Part shown: positions 1 through 8,824 of the stretch, piece after piece
How positions within the stretch are numbered: position 1 is the stretch's first letter
How the letters are laid out: each line of letters begins with the position of its first letter
Assembly (NCBI GenBank): GCA_036386455.1
Contig: DASVVS010000033.1
Coordinates: forward strand, 29,483 to 93,482
DNA from: AC-37 sp036386455
GTDB lineage: Bacteria; Actinomycetota; Thermoleophilia; Solirubrobacterales; Thermoleophilaceae
Reading direction: 5' to 3'
DNA: 64,000 nucleotides
Position numbers and translations under genes: made by a program
Notes under the pieces: model-generated
What the model was told of the DNA's origin: nothing
The model's input: only the letters and a program-made list of their open reading frames with translations
Databases searched by the model: none

Positions 1-641
1 GCCGCGGTCCCGGCCGAGGCCAAGGAGCCGCGCATGCGGGTCACCCTCTACGACGTCACAGAGGCCAAGGGGACCGTGAAGGTCACCTTCCACGGTGAGG
101 AGCGCGCGGGCTGCCGCGAGCGCGGCGTCTGCTCCATCGGCGGCACCACGACCTACTCCTTCGGCGGGAAGCCCGAGTTCGGCCAGGTGATCTGGGCACG
201 CCAGCACAAGCGCACCGTCGCGTTCTACGGCTTCTTCGAGACGAAGGGCCGGACGACGTCGGACGTCGTGGCCGCCGGCAACCCCGAGCACTGCGTGGAC
301 CGCACCGAGGTCGGCACCGACCTGATGATGTTCGAGCCGCGCAGCCGCCGCGTGCGCTTCGACTGGCGCGACTTCACGACCGACAGCGTCTTCCTCGGAG
401 ACGACGACCAGGTCTTCGACACCCGCTGCGCCGGCCCGCACATGGAGGACTTCGAGGAGGGCGGGCTCCCGTTCGCCGACGTCCCCTACCGGGTCTTCCG
501 CTCGCCGCGCGGCTCGTTCACGACCACCGGCTCCCGCCCCTTCGCCGGCGGTGGCTTCGCGGGCACGGTCGACTGGACCCTCTCGTACGGCTTCCGCTTC
601 CGCGGCACCCGCGGCGGCGGCTGGTTCGCCGCTCCGATCGG

Positions 642-645
<4 letters not shown>
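1..645 (+). CDS. Secreted hypothetical protein, 5' end outside the window
   Basis: The frame is open from base 1 and the first visible residues (AAVPAEAKEPR) look like the end of a signal peptide, so the gene probably starts upstream of the window and the ATG at 34 need not be the true start. The visible part is about 214 residues, rich in Gly, Arg and aromatic residues and predicted to be mostly beta-strand, with four Cys residues that could form disulfides outside the cell. I recognise no family. Its TAG stop interlocks with the TAG of ccmF on the other strand in a shared CTAG, so the two genes converge with no space for a terminator between them. Confidence 0.6.
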
Positions 646-2807
<2,162 letters not shown>

Positions 2808-2834
2808 GGCGCTATCCGTCGAGCGATCACGCCG

Positions 2835-3254
2835 CTACAGCGTCTGACCGTCTTGCTTGTTCTTGAACTTCGACGGGCACTTCGTGACGAGCGTGTCGCG
2901 CTTGGCCATGAGCGTGCCCTCCCGCATCTCGCCCTCGATGAGGATCTCCCGGCCGTCCCGGAAGGGATCCGGGACGACACCCTTGTAGACCACGGGGATC
3001 GAGGCGGTGCCGTCGCGGTCGCGGACCCGGAAGTGGAGCGTCTGCCCGTCCTGGCCGCCGGTCCGCTTGATCGTGCCCGGCACGACCTTGCCGGTGACCT
3101 TGTAGTCGGTCCCCGGCCCGGCGTTCGCGATCTGCGACGGCTTGCGCGCCTCCGCCGCCCCGCTGAAGCTGGTGTAGACCAGCGCGCCGCCGAGGAGCAC
3201 GGCGGCGGTGAGGGCCACGACGAGGCGGATCGTCCGCTTGCGCTGCGGGTTCAC
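2835..3254 (-). CDS. ccmE: Haem chaperone CcmE, CxxxF variant
   Basis: Membrane-anchored periplasmic-type haem chaperone of 139 residues that carries haem to CcmF. One N-terminal membrane helix (about 9-28) is followed by the OB-fold domain. In classical CcmE haem is bound covalently by His in HxxxY. Here the equivalent stretch is CPSKF (126-130), so Cys replaces His, as in the known CxxxY subclass, and Phe replaces the usual Tyr. GTG start, with GATAAT eight bases upstream, which suggests a leaderless mRNA. Family assignment is firm; the effect of Phe130 is unknown. Confidence 0.92.
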   Translation of the reverse strand: MNPQRKRTIRLVVALTAAVLLGGALVYTSFSGAAEARKPSQIANAGPGTDYKVTGKVVPGTIKRTGGQDGQTLHFRVRDRDGTASIPVVYKGVVPDPFRDGREILIEGEMREGTLMAKRDTLVTKCPSKFKNKQDGQTL

Positions 3255-3262
3255 TGGGATCG

Positions 3263-3268
3263 ATTATC
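3263..3268 (-). promoter_or_regulatory. -10 box of ccmE (GATAAT)
   Basis: GATAAT read on the minus strand, eight bases before the GTG start of ccmE. It is the closest match to the TATAAT consensus in the window and its position implies transcription starting at or next to the start codon. No clear -35 is seen. Confidence 0.5.
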
Positions 3269-3301
3269 GCAGGGCGATTCGCGTGCGCCCGCGCGCGAAG
3301 G

Positions 3302-3331
3302 CGCCTAAGCGGAGCGGCGCCCCGCTAGGCG
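3302..3331 (-). terminator. Hairpin at the end of the cupin gene
   Basis: CGCCTAAGCGG (3302-3312) pairs with CCGCTAGGCG (3322-3331) with one bulged A and a nine-base loop. The right arm contains the stop codon of the cupin gene. There is no T-run, as is common in high-GC actinobacteria, so terminator function is inferred from structure and position. Confidence 0.45.
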
Positions 3332-3675
3332 GAGGCCGGGTCGCCGCCGCCCGCGCGGTCGCGCGAGTGGCCCTCCCCGGTCCAGGGCGCCAGCACCAGC
3401 ACCAGGCGAGCGTCCTCGGTCGCCTTGACCTCGTGACGCTCGTTGGGGTCGAAGTGCACGAGGAGGCCGGGGCCGCCGGTCTCGCTGCCGCCCGAAGCGT
3501 TGATCTCCACGGTTCCGTCGGCGACGAAGATGTAGGCGCGCTCGTGCACCTGGTGGTCGTCGAGCGCCTCGCCCGCGGGCAGGTTGATCGCGATCAGGCG
3601 CGCCTCGCCGTCGGTCTTGAGCACCTTCGGCTTGTGGACCTCTACTTCGAGGGAGCGGATGTCCCAGCTTTCCAA
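3325..3675 (-). CDS. Small cupin-domain protein
   Basis: A single-domain cupin of 116 residues. The metal-binding type sequence DDHQVHERAYIF supplies two His and a Glu, followed by the usual glycine-rich turn and a second motif ending HFDPNERHEV. I chose the TTG at 3675 because AGGAG lies five bases before it and the next residues (LESWDIRSLE) begin the fold; an in-frame upstream ATG at 3723 would add 16 unstructured residues and overlap the preceding gene by 11 bases. The gene follows the RsbW-like gene closely and is probably cotranscribed. Substrate unknown; cupins of this size include stress and sensory proteins as well as small enzymes. Confidence 0.75.
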   Translation of the reverse strand: MESWDIRSLEVEVHKPKVLKTDGEARLIAINLPAGEALDDHQVHERAYIFVADGTVEINASGGSETGGPGLLVHFDPNERHEVKATEDARLVLVLAPWTGEGHSRDRAGGGDPASA

Positions 3676-3712
3676 GTCGACTCCTGTTCTCGTTGATCCC
3701 GGGGGCCGCGCA

Positions 3713-4120
3713 TCATTCCGCAACCCGGCCCCCGCGCGTCGGCAGCCGCCCGTCCTCCGGCGCCATCTCGAACCACACGACGGTCCGCTCGCCGCCCTCC
3801 ACGCCCCAGTCGTCGGCCAGGTGGTCCACGATCAGGAGGCCCCAGCCGCCCTCGTCGCCCTTCCGCGAGGGGCCGGGATCGAAGCCGCGGCCGGGGTCGG
3901 CGACCTCCACGCGCAGGCGGCCGCCGTCGAGCGCGAGCGTCAGCTCCAGCTTGCCGCGCGACGCGTGCTGGATCGCGTTCGAGACGAGCTCGCTGAGGCA
4001 GACGGAGGCGTCGTGCAGGCGGCGGCGGGGGAAGTCGCCGCCGAGTGCGTCGAGCGCGGTGCGAGCGGCCCGGACGGCCTGGGGTTCTCGGGTGAGACTG
4101 AGGCTCTTGCGCGCTGTCAA
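3713..4120 (-). CDS. RsbW/SpoIIAB-like anti-sigma factor or ATP-binding regulator
   Basis: A protein of 135 residues that is just a GHKL ATPase domain of the HATPase_c_2 type, as in anti-sigma factor kinases RsbW and SpoIIAB. The N box is ELVSNAIQH (44-52), the G1 box DPGRGF (75-80) and the G2 box GGWGLLIVD (91-99). Such proteins bind a sigma factor or phosphorylate an anti-sigma antagonist, but neither partner is encoded next to it. The best start is TTG at 4120, with no convincing Shine-Dalgarno, so the start is uncertain. The downstream cupin probably shares its mRNA. Confidence 0.8.
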   Translation of the reverse strand: MTARKSLSLTREPQAVRAARTALDALGGDFPRRRLHDASVCLSELVSNAIQHASRGKLELTLALDGGRLRVEVADPGRGFDPGPSRKGDEGGWGLLIVDHLADDWGVEGGERTVVWFEMAPEDGRLPTRGGRVAE

Positions 4121-4169
4121 CGGGGAGGGTGCGTTCGGCCCCCCTGCCCGCGCGCCGGATGTTAGCCCG

Positions 4170-5222
4170 TCAGGCGCGCGAAGTGGCGCACCGGCGCCTG
4201 AGCGCGACGCCGGACCCGATCATCGAGAGCCCGATCGCCAGGAACGGCGCCAGCGCAAGACCCGTGCTCGGCAGCGAGCCGCCGCCCGCCGTGCCCGCGG
4301 CCGCGCCGCTGCCGCTCTCGCCGCTCCCGGTCACGCCCTGGGTCCCGCCGGAGCCGCCGGAGCCGGAGCCGCCCGAGCCGCCGCCACCGGAGCCGCCGCC
4401 ACCGGAGCCGCCCGACCCCGCGCCGGTCACGCGGACGGTCCCGGTCATGAACGGGTGCGGCTTGCAGAAGTACGAGAACGTGCCGGCCTTCTGGAAGGTC
4501 GCGGAGCCGCTCTGGCCGCTCGGCAGGTTGCCGGTGTCGAAGCTTCCGTCGCGGGCGGTGGCGGTGTGCGCCTCGTCGCCCGTGTTGCGCCACGTGACGG
4601 TCTCGCCGACGCTCACGGTGACCGACCTGGGCGCGAACGAGAAGTCGCGGATCGAGACCGACTGGGACGCGGCGGCCTGCACGCGCGCCGGATCCTCGGT
4701 CGCGCGCGGCTTGCGCGAGGGTTCCGCGCGGGGGGCGGAGCGATCCGGCTCGGGCTCGGCGGCGGAGCGGTCCGGCTGGGGCTCGGCGGCGGAGCGATCC
4801 GGCTCGGGCTCGGCGGCGGCCGGCTCCGGCTCGGCGGCGGAGCGGTCCGGCTCGGCCGGCGCGGGCTCCGTCACGGTCACGCTCGTCCGGGCGTCCGCGC
4901 TCTCGCCGGTCTCGTCGAGCACCCGCACGGCCACGCTGTGCGTGCCGGCGGTCCTGAACGCGTGCGCGAGCGTCGCCTGGGCGCCGGACTGGCGCTCGAA
5001 GGCGCCGTCGCCGTCGAGGTCCCACGCGTAGCTGGCGACCGTGCCGTCGGCGTCGCGCGAGCCCGAGGCGTCGAGCGCGACCGGGTCGCCGGCCGTCACG
5101 GACTCCGGGGAGACCGACAGCGATGCGACCGGAGCGACCCTGCCGTCGTCGCCCGACCATGCGGGAACCGCGGACACGAGCAGTGCCGCGGCGGCCAGGA
5201 TCGCGAGTCCAGCGCGCCTCAC
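4170..5222 (-). CDS. Surface protein: PKD domain, amicyanin-like copper domain, LPSTG anchor
   Basis: Modular exported protein of 350 residues. Order: signal peptide (1-23), PKD-type beta-sandwich (about 30-118), acidic Pro-rich spacer with repeated AEPEPDRSA units (121-170), blue-copper domain (about 188-266), Gly/Ser linker (268-315), then LPSTG (317-321), a hydrophobic helix and a short RRR tail. The copper ligands would be H219, C253, H256 and M259; the loop CKPHPFM closely matches the amicyanin loop. LPSTG plus helix plus basic tail is a sortase-type anchor. It may be a wall-anchored electron carrier. The GTG start has TAGGAT seven bases upstream. No sortase gene is in the window. Confidence 0.85.
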   Translation of the reverse strand: MRRAGLAILAAAALLVSAVPAWSGDDGRVAPVASLSVSPESVTAGDPVALDASGSRDADGTVASYAWDLDGDGAFERQSGAQATLAHAFRTAGTHSVAVRVLDETGESADARTSVTVTEPAPAEPDRSAAEPEPAAAEPEPDRSAAEPQPDRSAAEPEPDRSAPRAEPSRKPRATEDPARVQAAASQSVSIRDFSFAPRSVTVSVGETVTWRNTGDEAHTATARDGSFDTGNLPSGQSGSATFQKAGTFSYFCKPHPFMTGTVRVTGAGSGGSGGGGSGGGGSGGSGSGGSGGTQGVTGSGESGSGAAAGTAGGGSLPSTGLALAPFLAIGLSMIGSGVALRRRCATSRA

Positions 5223-5229
5223 GTCGGCG

Positions 5230-5235
5230 ATCCTA
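5230..5235 (-). promoter_or_regulatory. -10 box of the PKD/amicyanin gene (TAGGAT)
   Basis: TAGGAT on the minus strand ends seven bases before the GTG start, giving the leaderless arrangement seen at many genes here. Confidence 0.4.
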
Positions 5236-5274
5236 GTCGCATACCGGGACCTACGTACACGGTCCCGCCCGGGT

Positions 5275-5727
5275 TCAGCCCCCGGCGAGCCGCCCGAGGT
5301 AACCGTGCTCCTCGTCGAACGCCCAGCCGAGCACCAGCAGCTTGGTGCGCAGCGACGCCGCCATGTCCAGCGGCAGCGCGTCGGGCGAGGCCTCGACCAT
5401 GTGCGCCAGCTCCACGAACTGGTCGAGCTTGTCGGCGCGGCGGTCCTCGTCGAGGCCGTCCCAGTTGGGGGCGAGCTCGCGCTCGTAGAACTCGTCGGGC
5501 GAGGTGTCGAGCCGGACCATGTGCCGCACGTCGGCGGTCGGCGCCTCGACCTCGCCCTCGAGCATGTCCCGCACCATCCCGCGCAGGTCGAGCTCGCGGC
5601 CGCCGCGCTCGGTGTGGAGCGCGGTGAGGGTGGCGCGCATCGCGACGGCGTCGCGGGCGAGGGACGGCCGAGGACCGCCGTCGCGGGTGTCGCGACGATC
5701 GGCCCTCAGCCGGTCCAGCAGTCCCAT
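5275..5727 (-). CDS. Hypothetical soluble acidic protein
   Basis: Predicted cytoplasmic, mostly helical protein of 150 residues with no signal peptide, membrane segment or familiar motif. The sequence is rich in charged residues and contains FYERELAPNWDGLDEDRRAD around the centre. AGGAGAGGG just upstream of the ATG is a strong ribosome-binding site, in contrast to the leaderless-looking neighbours. It lies 34 bases downstream of the Cys-repeat lipoprotein on the same strand, so the two could be cotranscribed. Function unknown. Confidence 0.65.
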   Translation of the reverse strand: MGLLDRLRADRRDTRDGGPRPSLARDAVAMRATLTALHTERGGRELDLRGMVRDMLEGEVEAPTADVRHMVRLDTSPDEFYERELAPNWDGLDEDRRADKLDQFVELAHMVEASPDALPLDMAASLRTKLLVLGWAFDEEHGYLGRLAGG

Positions 5728-5761
5728 CGCCCTCTCCTACTGAAACCCGCTCGGCCGAGTG

Positions 5762-6142
5762 CTACTCGGTGGCCTTCTCGCAGGCGTCCTCGGCCTGCTT
5801 GCGCGCCGCGCCGTCGAACTGCCTGGCCGTCTCGAGGCACTGCTCCTTCGCCTCGTCCTTCAGCTCGTCGGTATCGCCCGTGTCGGCCGCGCGGCACGCT
5901 GCCTCGGCGGTCTCGCGAGCCTGACCCTGCTGCTTCCTGGCTTCCTCGAAGCAGCGGTCGATCGCCTCGTCCTCCGACTCCGGCTTGGCCTGCGGCGAGG
6001 TGTCGCCGCTCACGGGGTTCCCGCTGCCGCCGCCTCCGTCGCCACCGTCGTCGTCGTCCCCGCCACACCCGACGGCGAAGATCGCGGACGCGGCCAGCAT
6101 CGCCAGCACGGTCATCAGTCGCTTGATTCGTTCAGTTGTCAT
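5762..6142 (-). CDS. Small lipoprotein with four 19-residue Cys repeats
   Basis: Exported lipoprotein of 126 residues. The signal peptide ends in a lipobox with Cys26 (IFAVGC), followed by an Asp/Gly-rich linker and a helical acidic domain. Cys64, Cys83, Cys102 and Cys121 are spaced exactly 19 residues apart within similar segments (DRCFEEARK, AACRAAD, EQCLETARQ, DACEKA), so the domain is four copies of a short helical Cys repeat. The start codon is only 27 bases from the divergent valS start. No known family recognised. The Cys residues could form disulfides or bind metal. Confidence 0.75.
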   Translation of the reverse strand: MTTERIKRLMTVLAMLAASAIFAVGCGGDDDDGGDGGGGSGNPVSGDTSPQAKPESEDEAIDRCFEEARKQQGQARETAEAACRAADTGDTDELKDEAKEQCLETARQFDGAARKQAEDACEKATE

Positions 6143-6150
6143 GGGGCGGC

Positions 6151-6160
6151 AAAGTAACGT
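6151..6160. promoter_or_regulatory. Overlapping divergent -10 boxes (lipoprotein gene / valS)
   Basis: TACTTT on the minus strand (6156 to 6151) sits eight bases before the lipoprotein ATG. TAACGT on the plus strand (6155-6160) sits nine bases before the valS ATG. The two hexamers share two bases, so the two promoters should compete for polymerase. No good -35 is seen for either. Confidence 0.4.
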
Positions 6161-6169
6161 ACCGGCGGC

Positions 6170-8749
6170 ATGCCCGCCCCCCTCCCGAAGAAGCCGAAGC
6201 TCGAGGGTCTCGAGCAGAAGTGGGCCGAGCGCTGGGAGCAGGACGGGACCTACCGGTTCGATCGCGCCAAGGCGCGCGACGAGATCTACGCGATCGACAC
6301 GCCGCCGCCGACGGTCAGCGGATCGCTGCACGTCGGCCACGTCTTCTCCTACACGCACACGGACCTGATCGCGCGCTACCAGCGCATGCGCGGGCGCGAG
6401 GTCTTCTACCCGATGGGCTGGGACGACAACGGCCTGCCGACCGAGCGGCGCGTGCAGAACTACTTCAACGTGCGCTGCGACCCTCACGCGCCGTACGAGG
6501 ACGGCCTCCAGGTGGAGCCCGGGGCGGACGGGCCGCCGCGGATGGTCTCGCGTCCGAACTTCGTGGAGCTGTGCCTGCGGCTGACCGCCGAGGACGAGCA
6601 GGCGTTCGAGGACCTCTGGCGCCGCGCCGGCCTGTCGGTGGACTGGTCGATGACCTACACCACGATCGGCGAGCCGGCCCAGCGCATCGCACAGCTCTCG
6701 TTCATGGAGGAGCACGAGAAGGGGCTGATCGTGCACCAGGCCGCGCCCACGCTCTGGGACGTGGGCTTCCGCACCGCGGTCGCCCAGGCCGAGCTGGAGG
6801 ACCGCGAGCTGAAGGGCGCGTTCCACCGGCTGCGCTTCCCCGCGGCCGGCGGCGGCGCGGGCGTGGAGATCGAGACCACGCGCCCGGAGCTGCTCGCCGC
6901 GTGCGTGGCGCTCGTCGCCCACCCCGACGACGACCGCTACCGGCCGCTGTTCGGCGAGACCGTCCGCTCGCCGGTGTTCGGCGCGCCGATCCCCGTGCAC
7001 GGCCACCCGCTGGCCGACCCGGAGAAGGGCACCGGCATCGCGATGGTCTGCACGTTCGGCGACACCACCGACGTGACGTGGTGGCGCGAGCTCGGGCTGC
7101 CGGTGCGCCCGATCGTGGCGCCGGACGGCACGATCGCCCCGGCGGACTGGGGCGCCGAGCCGTTCACGGCGGACGACCCGGGCCGCGCCCAGCGCGCGTA
7201 CGACGAGCTCGTGGGCCAGCGCATCGAGGGCGCGCGCAAGCGGATGGTCGAGCTGCTGCGCGAGGACGGCACGCTCGTGGGCGAGCCGCGCGAGATCAAG
7301 CACGCCGTCAAGTTCTTCGAGAAGGGCGACCGGCCGATCGAGATCGTCACGAGCCGCCAGTGGTTCGTGCGCACGATGGACTTCCGCGACGAGTTCATCG
7401 CGCGCGGGCGCGAGATCGACTGGCACCCGCCGTACATGCGCGCGCGCTTCGAGGACTGGGTGAACGGGCTGACCGGCAACTGGTGCATCAGCCGCCAGCG
7501 CTTCTTCGGCGTGCCGTTTCCGGTCTGGTACCCGCTCGACAGCGGCACGGGCGAGCCCAACTTCGATCGGCCGATCCTCGCCGCGCGCGAGTCGCTGCCG
7601 GTCGACCCGACCACCGACGTGCCGCCCGGCTACGACGCCGACCAGCGCGACGTGCCCGGCGGCTTCACCGCGGACCCCGACGTGATGGACACCTGGGCCA
7701 CCTCGTCGCTGTCGCCGCAGATCGCCGGCGGTCACGCGGCCGACGACGACCTGTTCGCCCGCGTCTACCCCATGGACCTGCGCCCGCAGGCGCACGACAT
7801 CATCCGCACGTGGCTGTTCTCGACGGTCGTGCGCAGCCACTTCGACCACGACGCCGCGCCCTGGACCAACGCCGCGATCTCGGGCTGGATCCTCGACCCG
7901 GATCGCAAGAAGATGTCGAAGTCGAAGGGCAACGTCGTGACGCCCATGGGGCTGCTCGAGCAGTACGGCTCGGACGCGGTGCGCTACTGGGCCGCCAACG
8001 GCCGGCCGGGCGCCGACACCGCGTTCGACGAGGGGCAGATGCGGATCGGCCGCAAGCTCGCGGTCAAGCTGCTGAACGCCTCGAAGTTCGTGCTGGGCAT
8101 GCCGGCCACGGCGGGCGGCGCCGTGACCGAGCCGGTCGACCTGTCGCTCCTGGCGCGGCTCGAGCAGGTCGTCGCCGAGACCACCCGCCAGTTCGAGGCC
8201 TACGACTACACGGCCGCGCTCGAGCGGACCGAGAGCTTCTTCTGGTTCTTCTGCGACAACTACCTCGAGCTCGTGAAGGACCGGCGCTACGGCTCGCGCG
8301 GCGACGGGCCGGCGGTGTCCGCGGACCAGGCGCTGCGCATCGGGCTGTCGGCGCTGCAGCGGATGTTCGCGCCGTTCCTCCCGTTCGTGACCGAGGAGGT
8401 CTGGTCGTGGTGGCAGGAGGGGTCGGTGCACCGCGCCGCGTGGCCCACGCCCGAGGAGATCCGCGCCGCCGCGGGCCCGCGCCCGGGCGACGCAGAGGTG
8501 CTGGGGCTGGCGGCCGCCGTGCTGCACGAGGTGCGCAAGGCCAAGTCGGAGGCCAACCTGCCGCTGCGCACGACCGCGCGCTCGGTGGAGGTCGCCGCGT
8601 CGGGTGACCAGGTGGCGCTGATCGAGCAGGTCTCCGACGACCTGCGCGAGGCGGGGGTCGCCGAGGAGCTGCGGGTGGTGCCCGCCGCCGCGGACGACGA
8701 CGGGCTCCGCGTGTTCGTCGTGCTCGACGGCTACAGCAGCGGCACCTAG
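6170..8749 (+). CDS. valS: Valine--tRNA ligase
   Basis: Class I aminoacyl-tRNA synthetase charging tRNA-Val, 859 residues. The HIGH motif is HVGH (54-57) and KMSKS is at 581-585. GWDDNGLPTERRVQNY distinguishes it from IleRS and LeuRS, and NWCISRQRFFG is the usual catalytic-core segment. The inserted editing domain lies roughly at 180-350. The C-terminus ends without the long coiled-coil arm of E. coli-type ValRS, as in the shorter type found in archaea and actinobacteria. ATG start with TAACGT nine bases upstream suggests a leaderless transcript. It is followed by a convergent membrane-protein gene. Confidence 0.96.
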   Translation: MPAPLPKKPKLEGLEQKWAERWEQDGTYRFDRAKARDEIYAIDTPPPTVSGSLHVGHVFSYTHTDLIARYQRMRGREVFYPMGWDDNGLPTERRVQNYFNVRCDPHAPYEDGLQVEPGADGPPRMVSRPNFVELCLRLTAEDEQAFEDLWRRAGLSVDWSMTYTTIGEPAQRIAQLSFMEEHEKGLIVHQAAPTLWDVGFRTAVAQAELEDRELKGAFHRLRFPAAGGGAGVEIETTRPELLAACVALVAHPDDDRYRPLFGETVRSPVFGAPIPVHGHPLADPEKGTGIAMVCTFGDTTDVTWWRELGLPVRPIVAPDGTIAPADWGAEPFTADDPGRAQRAYDELVGQRIEGARKRMVELLREDGTLVGEPREIKHAVKFFEKGDRPIEIVTSRQWFVRTMDFRDEFIARGREIDWHPPYMRARFEDWVNGLTGNWCISRQRFFGVPFPVWYPLDSGTGEPNFDRPILAARESLPVDPTTDVPPGYDADQRDVPGGFTADPDVMDTWATSSLSPQIAGGHAADDDLFARVYPMDLRPQAHDIIRTWLFSTVVRSHFDHDAAPWTNAAISGWILDPDRKKMSKSKGNVVTPMGLLEQYGSDAVRYWAANGRPGADTAFDEGQMRIGRKLAVKLLNASKFVLGMPATAGGAVTEPVDLSLLARLEQVVAETTRQFEAYDYTAALERTESFFWFFCDNYLELVKDRRYGSRGDGPAVSADQALRIGLSALQRMFAPFLPFVTEEVWSWWQEGSVHRAAWPTPEEIRAAAGPRPGDAEVLGLAAAVLHEVRKAKSEANLPLRTTARSVEVAASGDQVALIEQVSDDLREAGVAEELRVVPAAADDDGLRVFVVLDGYSSGT

Positions 8750-8824
8750 GGCGCCGAGACCCGGCGTCCTCGCTCTACCGTCCTGCCCTGGGGCCGGTAT
8801 GCGACCCTCGGGCAGGACAGCGGC

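Noticed and set aside
3302..3312. CCTAAGCGG near the cupin gene as another copy of the hsp20 operator repeat
   Set aside because: It is part of a hairpin at a gene end, is single and lies downstream of genes, so the resemblance to the hsp20 repeats is probably chance.
5762..8527. Open frame of about 920 codons opposite valS, ending in a real lipoprotein
   Set aside because: Only the last 126 codons are a gene (lipoprotein from ATG 6142); the rest is a shadow of valS.
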